A stretch of DNA of 64,000 bases from Cylicocyclus nassatus (Eukaryota > Nematoda > Chromadorea > Rhabditida > Strongylidae). The stretch is from contig CATQJL010000223.1 of the NCBI GenBank assembly GCA_958299035.1, positions 70,415,006 to 70,479,005 of the forward strand. Direction: 5' to 3'. This document shows positions 21,759 to 32,702 of this stretch, in pieces. The translations under genes and the position numbers were made by a program. Each line of letters begins with the position of its first letter. Positions within the stretch are counted from its first letter, which is position 1. Under the pieces are notes generated by a model that was given only the letters and a program-made list of their open reading frames with translations, was not told the DNA's origin and did no database searches.

Positions 21759-23135
21759 GTGTGTATGTGGACAACCCATTCGCCATACACCTGCCAGAGA
21801 TACACCACTCCAGAAGCTCGGCGACTTGAAGCAACAAACCAAGGAGCGTGCTGGAGATGTTTCGTAAGAAACCACGACTCAAACGATTGTGCGAATATTG
21901 GAGTATGCCCTAAATGCCAGGGATCGCACCACGGATCTCTTTGCTTGTCAGAAGCAGGACAACGCAGCGAATGTTCCACGCATCGAGATTCCGCACTCGA
22001 AAATCACCAACAGTCACCCACCTTTTGGTCACAACATGATACGAACCAGGATCGCCGCGAGATGAGTAACATGCACGTCGTACAAGGATTACAGGCTGAA
22101 CAAAAACACAATCCAGACATATTTCCATTGGCCCACAATCAGTGCGTTTTGCAAATCGCTTCAGTCTTGATTTTCAACGAAGCACAGTGGGATTACCAAC
22201 CAACGACCATACTCCTTGACTCCGGAGCACAAAGAAGCTTCATCAGAGCAGGACTCTGTGAAGAACTCAAGCTTCCGATCGCCCGAACTACTTCTTTCAC
22301 TACATCAGGAATGGGCGAACATCAAGAGAAATTCAACTCATCTGAAGTGCACATCACCTTGAAGAGTCTTCACAGCTCCGAGAAGCTCAAGAAGTTGTCA
22401 TTGCATACAAAGCAGAAGCTGACTACCGATATGCAGAAGGCAAGCCTCACGGAGGCCGACTTGCGTTTCATCGAAGACGGAAAGCTGATGATTGCTCAGG
22501 ATACGCTCTCTCACAAAAGCCTTCTACCGGACCTGATCATCGGGCAAGACCTCATAAATCTTGTCATCCTTCGAAATGAGAGAGTGCTCACGCTCCCCTC
22601 AGGGCTCATTTTGACCCCAACAATCTTCGGATACGTCATATCAGGAACAAGTCGCACCGCCACTACAGCAAGACCCGTTGGTACCATCGGTTGCATATCA
22701 ACGCTACAAGAAACATCTCCGCCAACAAAACTACAACAGTTTTTTTCATCTAAAGGAAGACAACTCAGAAAAATGAGGCAGACGCTCAGAGCTTCCATCT
22801 TCCGTGAAGCTCAAGCAGACAGACAACATTGGCTGAACACAATCCGTTCCCTATCAAACTCTTCCGATGGCTCTGCGATGATGTCGAATGGAATGACCAC
22901 CACCTCGCCGTATCTTAGGAAGCAAGCAGAGACACGGATGACGAAGGGCAGACATCACAGAAGTTTACGCCTTATCAAAACGGCGCCTACCGAGAATATG
23001 ACCGTCAATAATGCTTCTACTATCTATTCAAAATCAATGACGAATAGGAAAAGGCGACGACGACGAGCAATGCCAAAACGAAATTCGCCTCCATCAACCA
23101 CCTCAACTGATCATACCATTGTGCATATATTGTGA
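21759..23135 (+). CDS. BEL/Pao zinc knuckles and aspartic protease, pol truncated
   Basis: The frame opens without an ATG, so it is probably expressed by read-through or frameshift from gag. Knuckles are visible as CWRCFVRNHDSNDC (CX2CX4HX4C) and CPKCQGSHHGSLC. The retropepsin active site is ILLDSGAQRSFI, about residues 150-161, followed by the DUF1758-like region ending around 'LIIGQDLINLV' and 'FGYVISG'. This protease would process the polyprotein. After about 22800 the protein no longer resembles the family in this frame; a remnant of the acidic linker before reverse transcriptase appears in another frame near 22910-22980, then the element is deleted. No reverse transcriptase, RNase H or integrase motif was found. 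Confidence 0.85.
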   Translation: MCMWTTHSPYTCQRYTTPEARRLEATNQGACWRCFVRNHDSNDCANIGVCPKCQGSHHGSLCLSEAGQRSECSTHRDSALENHQQSPTFWSQHDTNQDRREMSNMHVVQGLQAEQKHNPDIFPLAHNQCVLQIASVLIFNEAQWDYQPTTILLDSGAQRSFIRAGLCEELKLPIARTTSFTTSGMGEHQEKFNSSEVHITLKSLHSSEKLKKLSLHTKQKLTTDMQKASLTEADLRFIEDGKLMIAQDTLSHKSLLPDLIIGQDLINLVILRNERVLTLPSGLILTPTIFGYVISGTSRTATTARPVGTIGCISTLQETSPPTKLQQFFSSKGRQLRKMRQTLRASIFREAQADRQHWLNTIRSLSNSSDGSAMMSNGMTTTSPYLRKQAETRMTKGRHHRSLRLIKTAPTENMTVNNASTIYSKSMTNRKRRRRRAMPKRNSPPSTTSTDHTIVHIL

Positions 23136-23293
23136 ATTGAATTAATTTCGCGTGAATGTTAACATTATTTGCAGCTCTTATTCAAGATCGTTATTCTGTA
23201 TACATAATGCTCACTAACTTACTAGTCAACCTCACATGTGTCTACACTGATCAAGATCTTACCAGATCTCACTCTCCTCTCGCTCGCCCGGAG

Positions 23294-23661
23294 TGTTGAT
23301 GATTTCTGGATCATCAACCATTGATGAACTCTATAATCTGTATAGCCTACGGGATCCCCGTGGGCTAAATGGTGAGCTACTCACTCTCGAGTATCTAATC
23401 ACTCAAGAGTGAGTGGTACCTGTGCGCCAGGAGTGTAGCCAATCGGCGGCATCTCCTTTCAAGCACCAACTCGTATACTTTGTACCTTGTATTCGGTTTG
23501 GCTCCGCCTTTCTTCCTATATAAGGAGCCTCCGAATGTATTAGAGGTTGCTCCCCGGTCCACACCGGGACACTTCGATATTCGCTCTCAACTAATCTACG
23601 CCAGTGTGAATAAATATTCCACACTACTTCGTCTACCCTACTTCACTTGGTACACACCAAA
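23294..23661 (+). repeat. 3' LTR of the BEL/Pao element
   Basis: 368 bp, identical to the 5' LTR apart from two substitutions. TATATAA is at 23517-23523. The following CTAGC (23662-23666) repeats the pentamer before the 5' LTR. Confidence 0.95.
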
Positions 23662-23666
23662 CTAGC

Positions 23667-24594
23667 TCCCCCCCCCCCTACTTAGAGATACATGGCATTT
23701 TAGCTAGAAACATGTGCCTTTTTGCCAAGAAATTCCTGCGTGAAGAATGAATGAAGGTGTCTGATTGTCTAACAGTATCACAGAGCAGGACCTTGCCAGT
23801 AAGCGTAGATTGTCTGTTTTTTTCTATCCTTGTCCTTTCTTTCAAAAATGAGAGAAGCTATGAAAAAGTAGACGATCTACGCCGATTCTCCATGATCTCA
23901 GCTTTTGAATGGCGCAAAATGTTAGGGCTTTTTTGTTTCCCGGCTCTAGAAGCGCTTGATCCGGTGACCGATAAAAGCATACATTGAGGGAGCTGGGCGG
24001 AGCAAGCTAATAGTAAATATCTCCACACCATTTTTTAAAATTGGCAAGTTTTTTCGCCCAGCAGTCTATATACCATTCGAAAGCTCAAGAAAAGAGAATT
24101 CGACCTAGACCTCGACATCTTTCTAGCCCCCCTCTACCGAGAATACACTGCATTTTATCTGAAATCATTCCATTTTCAACAGCAGATTTCTGCCAAACGA
24201 AGACCTAATCACTGCTTGTAATCTATCTATACAGAGCAAGTCTTCATTAACAAACGTAGACCGTCGACTTTCTCGTAGCTTTCATTTGGAGAGCAGAAAG
24301 TGAGGACAAAAGACAAAGAACAGTTGATCTTTGAAGTACATAAAATCTCTCATATTTCGCGGCACAGAAGACCTAGAAAAAAGTCGATGGTTTACCTCGA
24401 TTCTACATGACCTCAGCTTTCGAATGGCGTGTACTTGTTGGGGCTCTTTGCTTTCAGGGCTCACTTATCCCCTTCATCTTACAAGGATAGGAGTAGCAAC
24501 GACCCCATTCACCTGGAAAGCGCCTGGCTCCCCCTATCGCGCCTATGCTCATGAATAATTTTTTAAATTCGACCGACTTGAATAGATTCATAAC
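23667..24594. repeat. Degenerate local repeats, no gene
   Basis: Two further degenerate copies of the sequence flanking the BEL element lie here. They are recognised by 'tatataccattcgaaagctc' (about 24066-24085) and by the paired tracts near 23870-23915 and 24385-24430. A C-run follows the BEL target site at 23668-23680. The short frames here (23751-23987, 24331-24558) overlap the repeats and are not conserved between copies. Confidence 0.5.
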
Positions 24595-26264
24595 GGTAAT
24601 GCAGCTAGTGCAACCCATAAGAGCATCTTCTTACAAACGACCAGTCTGTGATAGAGCAACTAAATTACATAGCAGATGATGAACATAGATATAAGCAGAA
24701 TTGTAATGGCTGCATTTTGTGAAATTGTTGCTTGAGCAGCACGACAATCTCAAAAACTTTAAGAAAAGGTAAGAGCTATGAAACAGGTTTCGGATCAGCT
24801 AGTTTCTGTTAGCGCTACCTTTTCACGGAATTGTAACTCATTATAATGAAGTGCAAAAAAAGTGCTTCTATATTTTGTTTGCAATTTTTTTACGTCCCCC
24901 TTTGGTGGCTTTCCTCCAAGCTTACTTTTGCCACGGTTTCACAGCTTTTGCGATCTGCTATCAAATGAGGGAAGAAAACATGTATGAATCAGAATTTTTT
25001 GAATTGTGCTGCTGCCAGATCTACGATCAACGATTCAAGGAAAACAAGTCTTGTCATTGACTCGTGCACTAAGCGAGTGCTACAGCCCACATTGTTAATA
25101 ACATGCATGCAGACCAAAATATTTAAGCAGCACTGTACTTTTCTCAGTAGGCAAGACAAATTAAGCAGCTGTAACATGTGCTTAATTTGTACCCAGAAAA
25201 ATTTGTTTTCTGATTATATTTGAGGGAGTGGGCAGTGTATAAAGCAATCACTTGCTTCGTTTCCATCAGCTTAACTTCTCATGTCCTTATTTGAAACATT
25301 GCTTCTATTTTAAGTCATAAACAAGGAATTATCATCTGGAAAACTGCTAAATATCAAGTAGGGATCCTGTAGTTTTTGATTACGGCTATATTTCTTGCTG
25401 GTGAATCTCTTAAAGAAAGTATGCATAATTTTATTAGAAAAATGTTGACAAATCCGTGCAAGGCCTTGGCCCCAGAAGGCAGACTACTAAAATTTCGCGT
25501 GGTTGTCAATGTGTGCGGAGCAAGTAAGAAGTGATTGGCCATGACAGAGAGGTACACCGCTGCATATAGCCTTTGAATTAAAATCCCTACAAAGTAAGAT
25601 ACTTGGTGATGGCCTTCAGGATAAAATGTATGCCGTTACACGGCTTGCCTTTTTGTAAGTTTGGACTGAGATCAGTACACTCCTTTACTTTTTAAATAGA
25701 TGCGAAACCACCACTTTTGGACAAAATATTTTGCGATTGCAGAGGACATTGGCTATATTATGTTAAAGTGTTGATTTGTAGGTCAAGAAGTGGAAATCAT
25801 GCATCGCTTTATGCATGATTCGCTTGATAAGGCTTGTTCGTCTTGTTTGAGTAGAACTTATTTGAATATTCGACGGAAATTAGCAGAAATAGCAAACAAT
25901 TTTCCCAATTTTCCATATTTTCGATAATTAAGGGCATGCATTTACCTCTAGGGCGCCAGACTAATATAAAAAAGCTTGATGAGACAATGCAAACTGAAAA
26001 ACGCAAAAAGATTGACGTTCCGATCGTTCTGTCTTCTTATCGTATTTTCCGTGGCCAAGTCGACTCAAAATTCCCTCACACCTTCTTTCAGTGAAATGTC
26101 TGGCAAAAAAGGATGTCAGATACGAATCAGCTCTCCAAACCCAGTTTATTGATACACATTTTGTTTCAAAAATTTCAGTACCTAGTATCCTTCCCTCGTT
26201 AGTGGTGTGCCATAGATATAACAAGTTCTGAAGAAGCTGTCACTGTGGTTGTAGCAGTTGGAAC

Positions 26265-26271
26265 TTATATA
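26265..26271 (+). promoter_or_regulatory. TATA-like box of the 26344 peptide gene
   Basis: TTATATA lies about 70 bp before the acceptor site (CTTTCCAG, ending 26337) and about 75 bp before the ATG. The paralogous position in copy 1 reads TTGTATCAATA. The short acceptor-bounded leader between this box and the ATG fits an outron removed by trans-splicing. Confidence 0.4.
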
Positions 26272-26343
26272 CCCTCATACGCAGGAAAAGGCTACTTCAT
26301 GGTCACTTGATTGTAAATTCGTACAAGATCTTTCCAGGTAACA

Positions 26344-26708
26344 ATGAACATGCGCTTAATGTTGTATCTACTCGTTGGAGTTGTCGCAATCGTGTCTGCT
26401 GGTGGTTTATTCTCAAAGCAGCAGCTCCAAGCTCCTTCTTCTTCTTCTTCTTCTGATTTTTCTGATTCTTCTGCTGGTTCTTCTGATTCTGATTTTGCTG
26501 ATCTACCTGTGGCACAGCCACTCAGAGTCAGCGAATCTCAACGTCGACAATTCAGACATGTAAGATTATTTACATTGGTTGAAGATCTATTAGAAGCATT
26601 TTGATTATTTTGCAGTGCAGTCATCGGTGCAGAGGCATGCTCAATGCGCTAAAAAGATACCCGAGCTTGGGAGAATGCATACAGGAATGCATGCTTTTAT
26701 TCCTTTGA
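26344..26708 (+). CDS. Secreted Ser/Asp-rich peptide with CX3C-X15-CX3C core (two exons)
   Basis: Predicted secreted protein of 102 residues, paralogue of the gene at 16523. Exon 1 is 26344-26559, the 56-nt phase-0 intron 26560-26615 (GTAAGA...TTTTGCAG), exon 2 is 26616-26708. Residues 1-19 are the signal peptide (MNMRLMLYLLVGVVAIVSA). The linker is Ser/Asp-rich and acidic (SSSSSSDFSDSSAGSSDSDF) and lacks the basic PRKKRKL cluster of its partner. Exon 2 opens at CSHRC, then 15 residues, CIQEC and a hydrophobic tail ending LLFL. An AATAAA lies just downstream, near 26720. Intron, exon-2 cysteines, start region and tail are conserved with the partner while the linker is not, which supports a real gene under selection. 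The function is unknown. Confidence 0.8.
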
Positions 26709-28266
26709 AAGTACATACAAATAAATGTGGTGTTGTTGAATACAGTACTAGATTTATTTATTGGAACTGCGGGTTATGCGTTATGTTTACAGCATTCGAG
26801 GCATTCTAAACTTTCTCATACATAGCCTTCTCAAACAGCTTAGCACCTATCTTATCGAAATTGCGATCACGACTGAATACAAATACATTCCACACTGGTA
26901 AACTACGTTTTTGTCTAGAACACTAATACAACCGCATTTGCGCACACTCATGAAATATCGAAAAAAATCGATTTCTCGCAAAACGCTCATAATTTAAGGA
27001 GTCAATCAACTATTCAAATGAATGTCGTGGCTTATCACATGACCTGTAAGTTGTTATACATCGATGGCGGTCTCTGGGCAGATATGCATGTTACTCTATA
27101 TAATCTGATGGATAAAGTCAGACTAAATTATAGTTACAAATTTTCTCAATATTGATTATCTGGCTGCCAATGGAGGTCGCAGGATTTCGCGTGGGGTTCA
27201 AAAGTCTTATTCTAGAGCTGTTGGAAATTTTTGACAAGGAAGAAGAATATAAACAACTTTTGAGTTTCGACTGTCTTTATATCTCTAGTAAAACATTTCA
27301 ACATTAGCACTGATCCGGCAGACTGCTAGATTGTTGCCGCTGGTTCGAATCAATGAGATGAATCTTCTAATGTTTGTGGCACATTTATAAATCGTTTATT
27401 GTGCAGGCGTGCTAATAAAAGCACATAATGGTATTCTACCGAATGAGTTAACAACGATAGAGGCTGGAAAAATCACTTGCGCACCAAATTCTACTGCAAA
27501 AATTAATCGTTCAACGTGGAATCGAAGTGGCCAATCCAAACAAGCTGCGTTTCATTGGATGCAGCATAAAGCGCAGATTTTGAACCTGTTTTTCATAACT
27601 GCTGTACACTTTTGTGGTCCAAGTTATAAGTAATTGAAGGCCATTATTTTGCTGAGCAATGATTCCGTAGAAAGCCATGTTCAGTTTGAGACATGAACGA
27701 AACATGCAGCATTGCTTCATATGGCCCATGCATAGGGTCATATCTAGAAAGGCAATGACATGTTCAATTTCGCAATTTTTATGCATGGTTTTTTCGCAGT
27801 AAAACTGTGCATAAATTTGCCTACAAAGACATTCAGCAGGTACAGAAGGCAGAATTGAAGTCTGTGCTGCATTCAATAATGTTCAGCTTGTTCGGAATAA
27901 CCACTTTGACTTCTGACCATCTATTTTTTGTACATTAATATCAAAACCTGTCATTTATTTATGCAAAAGCGGAATATTTTAAAAATAAAAAAGTGCATAA
28001 ACACCATTATTTGCAAAATCAGACAAAGCATTTTACTTTATGTCAAGTGTTTAGTTCGTTTGATTTGCACTTTATCGCTGTTCAGCTCAATAAGGATTTT
28101 TAGAAAAAAATCACACATAGCGCTTTTTTAATCCATTGACTAGATTACTTCTCAAATTGTCGCTAAATAAATGAATACTTCAACTGTGTTGTAGCGTACA
28201 CAGTTGCATTTGATACAATCTGATAAAGCCCTAATTTTACATGAACCAGGTCCATTAACAAGCAAC

Positions 28267-28272
28267 TTTATT
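28267..28272 (-). promoter_or_regulatory. Poly(A) signal of array gene 1
   Basis: AATAAA on the minus strand about 65 nt past the stop. It is embedded in a block (ATGGAAATAAAGTTGCTTG) conserved in units 1-4, at 37143-37148, 44690-44695 and 52746-52751. Gene 5 has AATAAA at 57858-57863. Confidence 0.65.
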
Positions 28273-28336
28273 TCCATGTAAGAGGTAGATGAAAAACATG
28301 AGTTGCGAGGCTTCTGCGTCTTTGAGAAAACATCTT

Positions 28337-28657
28337 TCAGTGTGAGTTCCCAGGGCATTTGCCATTAAGGGTTTTGAGGTTGTTTTTCTCGCAGTTTTCG
28401 CACCACTTATAGCAGTCTTGTCCTATAAGGGTTAGGAGGAGATTACTATTGGCTGCTTTTTTGAGTTCCACGCATTCATTCCAGCACTGTAAGGCAAACC
28501 TATAGCAGGTTATATAAATTTTCAAAATTAGAGTTACTCTGACCTGCATAAAGCTGAAACGGGCACCGTTGCAAGGACATTTCTTCATCGAACCATCTCC
28601 CCTAGATCCATGCACAAATGCAAGAAGGAGAAATAGTAGCAGTTTTTGGAAGAGCAT
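28337..28657 (-). CDS. Array gene 1: secreted 8-Cys CX3C peptide (two exons)
   Basis: Predicted secreted peptide of 87 residues. Exon 1 is 28544-28657, the 57-nt phase-0 intron 28487-28543 (GTCAGAG...CCTTACAG), exon 2 is 28337-28486. The intron length is a multiple of three without a stop, so an unspliced frame also stays open, but the paralogues show it is an intron. Residues 1-17 (MLFQKLLLFLLLAFVHG) are the signal peptide. Mature cysteines: CPC, then CWNEC, 19 residues, CYKWCENC, and a last Cys near the C terminus, eight in all, enough for four disulphides. The chosen ATG matches all paralogues and lies 15 nt inside a TTACAG acceptor (28673-28675), consistent with trans-splicing. Function unknown; a secreted effector, toxin-like or defence peptide is only inferred from the architecture. 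Confidence 0.82.
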   Translation of the reverse strand: MLFQKLLLFLLLAFVHGSRGDGSMKKCPCNGARFSFMQVRVTLILKIYITCYRFALQCWNECVELKKAANSNLLLTLIGQDCYKWCENCEKNNLKTLNGKCPGNSH

Positions 28658-28840
28658 TGTCGCCGCAGCTGCCTGTAACACATTCTTTTGTGAAATACGC
28701 TATTTTTAAATAATTATATGGGCAATATTAATGAATGTGTAGTAATGTATAGCAACGATTGCTTGACTTAAAACTCTAATAGGGATAATCTTGGTACATA
28801 CACAGCTGACATCAGCTCCAAATAAACCTTATTGCAGAGA

Positions 28841-28987
28841 ACCTTGAGGTAAATTCTACCTCCAGGTAATTTTATCACTCATTATCAGCAAGTACCGTAT
28901 TCACAAAGTACCTTGAGATAAATTCTCAATGTAATTTTGCTGATAATGAGTGATAAAACCACCTGGAGGTAGAATTTGCCTCAAGGT
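28841..28987. mobile_element. Foldback MITE, 147 bp, in unit 1
   Basis: The arms ACCTTGAGGTAAATTCTACC... and ...GGTAGAATTTGCCTCAAGGT are inverted repeats that extend through 'tatcactcattatcagcaa'. The other units read across this position (unit 2 near 37715) without it. There is no coding content. Confidence 0.75.
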
Positions 28988-31307
28988 ATCAATGATGAGT
29001 ACGGCCACTGAATTGATAGATATCTATTTGGTAGCGGACAGTGTGTTTGCTTGGTTTAAATGGTGTAATTTTCATTGATTGAAGAGGAAAGACCAACATG
29101 ACGGCTGATGATTTTTTAGGAAGGAAAATTTTGTCAATTTTTTTTTGAGTATGGAAAAATCATCCTCTCGTAGGTCTCTACCGAGAACACCAAGCTTGCA
29201 GAAGTTAAGCTTTTTCAAATCAAAAGCGGGACAAGGGTGCTACAGGCAATGCAATAAAGACTACGTCCTCTTATAAGACTTGATATTATGCGAAAGGGCT
29301 TTTTCGGAAGTCTTACCATAGAATTTTGAAACCACTACAGTACGCATCAAAGGTAAAGCTAGCCCTTCAAAGAATCATCTAATCTACAAGGGAAATGCTT
29401 TTAAGCTCTTTTTTTTCTAGATGAGTCATACCCAACTTTGATGAGCATAGAAGGTTCTCTGTATACTGAGTTGAGTTTTTTGGAGCAAGATATGAAGCTA
29501 AATGTAACAATAAGTCAGATCAATTGCAACGGTCTTTCGCGCTCAAATGCACTACCGCTCACAAAAAGTCACCAAACTCCACTGAAGTTAACCGAAGGTA
29601 ACAGGCACATCTTGGTTTTTAAAGTAGATGAACTCCGAATCCGAGGATATCGCCTCTACTTGGTGGAGTGACATCTATCAATGTATAGAAGGGAGCACTG
29701 CACACTAAGTAAAGTGTACCGTAAGCAAAAATATGAATAGATTCGTAAATTCGCCACCTATATAGAAAGAGGATCTTGAGCTGAGCCGAACGGTGCATTG
29801 GACTGGCGCGGATTTTTGTGATAGTAGAGGACGGTAACTTTTTGACGTTTTATTAGCAGTATGTATGTTGAGCGTGTTCAAAAGGGGCATGTTAGGCAAA
29901 AAGTATCCAATGCGTTGAGTGTTTTGAAATTCAGAACTAAAGCATTTAAACTTCTGAATAATTTTGTTTCAGTTGCGCGTTAGTCTCTGTCTCAAAAACT
30001 CTCAAAAGTCAAAGCTCAATAGTTTGTGATCATCGTTCAATGCCCTTCAATTAGCACTGTGTTTGAGTAGAAAGGCCAGTTCGGAAAAAACTGCTTTACT
30101 TGGAAGTCGTTTTGTGAGATATAAAGTTTTCCTTGTAGACACTTTGGCAGAAAAACCAAACGATTAAATAATCAGAGGGGCAGATGGAAACTTATTGCAA
30201 TGGTTGTAACGTTTCCTGCCTTACAGAGGCTATCAAATCACCAGCGTTTTAGCAAATTTTTGTCCTACAGTATTGGCAGATTTGCTAATTCATTGATAAT
30301 GCTATGGTCAACTCGAAATTACGATAAGCTCAACCTCCCTAAAATTTTTGTTCTAGTGTAAAAGATAAGCATTAGATTGAGAACAGACTATGCAATCGCA
30401 TTAAGTCGCAAAAGGGCTGTTTTAGTAACTCACTAGATGAATGTGATTTTGCGTGTTTTCAACTGCTTTCATACATATAAAGTTTGCTCAATAATTCATT
30501 TGCTTATACTGTAACGCACATGCCCTCAACAAGCCATATGTAATCAGGAGTATTTCATTATCCCATTTGAATAAATACACGGTCTTCAACAAATAGGAGC
30601 AGACCCGAAAATAGAGCCACCACTTTAGACATGATTATTTTTCCTACTTATCAACTCAGCTTCTATGCACTTATGGCTTGATTCAACACTGTAAATGTTT
30701 TCATGTGCTCGTTTAACATTGGTATGTAGACGAACTTTTGGGCAAGACAATCATTACGGCAAATTATGTGGCTGTTGAAAATTTTTCTCTCACAAGCACA
30801 GCTCCAATGACAAAATGTTCGATGTAGTGAGCAAAATCAGTACTTTTCATTACTGTAACTATTGCTATGTGTTTCGACTGCTATCGCTAATAATGTAACC
30901 CTCTACGCCCTAATTCTTCATCACAAAAGTGAGCTGTGGTGAAAGTTATTTAGCCTGAAATCCTCTGCTGTGATGACATAACTGTGCATGGATATCCAAC
31001 AACCGTGACCCAATCCGCAAACGGCCTTTTGAGGCGAAAGCGACTAACATTGTTGAATTGGCAAATTATCTTTTTAGTTCATTATTTTATACGACAAAGG
31101 TGGATGTAATAGAAAATAATGCAAATAAAAGCGTACGACTCTCATGTTCCCGCAAAGAGTCGAATGGCTGTAGCTTTATGGTATATCATTATTCAAAGAT
31201 AAGCATAGAATGTTGAACGGCATTTGTGAAAGCCCGGTGAACGAAACCACGGTTTGTGTCTTAGTGGAAAAGGATCCTTCCTCAGTCGAAGTGGCCTCTA
31301 CTAGTTG

Positions 31308-31690
31308 TGATTGAACGTCTCTATCAAACGTTATGATTTTCGAGCAAGCAATATAAAAAGGCAATTTTGATTTGTTTTGGCATTTTCTCGTAATAAATCA
31401 TAACTTTTGGTAGAGACGTTCAAAAAACAAGTTTTGCGCAGTTAGAAAGAGCAGATAGTAGAACCTATAATATCAACTGCTTTGATTTTTGTTAAGTTGC
31501 AGATTTTGTGACCCTACACCGAAAACTCAAATTTTGACCAATTATATTCTATCGCTCCTATTTATGCAACGAATGATCATTAGTAAGCAGCTAAGATGTC
31601 GTTATAAAAAGCATGACTTAGTATTTCATACAGAAATAAAACAGTCAAGTCGGCCGAGAATTTAGAAATCATGAATTTTTGACATTCAGC
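31308..31690. mobile_element. Fragment of the family A mariner-like MITE
   Basis: The stretch matches the internal and right part of the elements at 15433-16148 and 40301-41003, for example 'tatgattttcgagcaa' and 'gaccctacac.gaaa.tcaaattttga'. The left terminus is missing. It sits at the right edge of unit 1. Confidence 0.6.
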
Positions 31691-31704
31691 ACATTGACGA
31701 CAGC

Positions 31705-32448
31705 TTGACACACATGGTGTGTCGAGCAATGACTACGGGTTCCTTCATACTACGCCGCGCACGCCGGTGCAGCTCAATGGAAATATGCTCACGGCAGCAG
31801 AGCTCCACTTTTTTGATGTATCTCTATATTCGTTGCACATTCGTGTCCCTCAACAGTGTTCCTTCACATTATGCATTTCTTCCTCTCTTTTGCTTTGTTT
31901 GTCTGTCTATCCTTTGTCTATATCAATGATTGATGGAATGACTTAGGTTGCTGTGCTCCCTCTACTTTCGAGTTTCACATTTTGTATCGTAACTGACTGC
32001 ACATTGACAATCTGGTTGTATATTGGTTGTATGATTGTATGTTGTATCTGGTTGTATATTTGCGCTGTTAACATCTTACAAACACATCACTGGATGAAAA
32101 GGATTTCTCTTCTTCATACTGTTAGACTGCAGTTGCAAATTTGATGCGCCGTTGTTGCCGCAGTTTGTTTTCTTCGTTCACAAAACACCATTCAAGTTTC
32201 GGCGCTGACTTCACAATTCACAATGTTAACGTATCTGGGGTCAAAGCTGTACAGAAATAAATGATGAAATGACGCTCGTAATAACAAGCAATTATAAAGA
32301 TACATAAAAAAATGGAGCTCTGCTGCCGTGAGCATATTTCCATGGCGCTGCAGCGGCGTGCGCTGGCGTACGTGGCGTACGCGGCGTGCGCGGCGTAGTA
32401 TGAAGGAACCCTACCGCGTGAGATCGCTTAACACACCATGTGTGTCAA
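31705..32448. mobile_element. Long-TIR foldback element, 744 bp
   Basis: The termini TTGACACACATGGTGTGT and the inverted equivalent at 32431-32448 continue into arms of more than 100 bp containing 'ggttccttcatactacgccgcgcacgcc' and 'gctcacggcagcagagctcca'. The right arm carries a short array of GGCGTACGC-like repeats (about 32350-32397). The interior is non-coding. The target duplication is not clear, so the superfamily is undetermined. Confidence 0.7.
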
Positions 32449-32702
32449 GGCTCGAATTTTGTTGAGTGACACTATCTTGAGATAAACTCACTCCATGAGC
32501 CTTCTTTTGCACTAAATTCAAGGATGACCTCTACCTTTCTCGTTAGCCTTTCAGACCTAATGTAGGTGTACTGTAGATGGCAATATGCGTATTTGTAGTT
32601 GAAAAATGTGGGCTGGTCTTGGTCCCAGAGGGCAGACAACTAAAAATCTGCATGGTCGTCAATGTGTTAATGCGAAAAACTTTTGCGACAACCTCATATA
32701 TA

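Larger units (their letters stand above)
19226..23661 (+). mobile_element. BEL/Pao LTR retrotransposon, internally deleted (gag-protease only)
   Basis: The 4436-bp element lies between 5-bp target duplications CTAGC (19221-19225 and 23662-23666). Its parts in order are a 368-bp 5' LTR, a tRNA-Gly-type primer site, a leader with eight structured repeats, a Pao-type gag, zinc knuckles and aspartic protease, and a 368-bp 3' LTR. Reverse transcriptase, RNase H and integrase are absent: only about 160 bp separates the last stop from the 3' LTR. The LTRs differ at two positions, so insertion was recent, and mobilisation must have used enzymes from a relative. No clear purine tract is seen before the 3' LTR. 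Confidence 0.93.
24595..27265. repeat. Segmental duplication, copy 2 (partner 14258-17665)
   Basis: This copy lacks the two MITEs of copy 1 and so shows their empty sites (about 25970 and 26905). It contains an extra stretch at about 25320-25610 not matched in copy 1. It holds the second Ser-rich CX3C peptide gene and ends at the left edge of the CX3C array. Confidence 0.85.

Noticed and set aside
25124..25177. Minus-strand Cys-rich frame in duplication copy 2 (starts ...QCCLNILVC)
   Set aside because: It begins after an acceptor-like TACAG, but copy 1 lacks that acceptor and the CX3C spacing, and the frame is not kept.
27310..27360. Possible tRNA (GGTTCGAATC B-box-like tract)
   Set aside because: No cloverleaf can be drawn, and the same tract varies freely in units 3-5.
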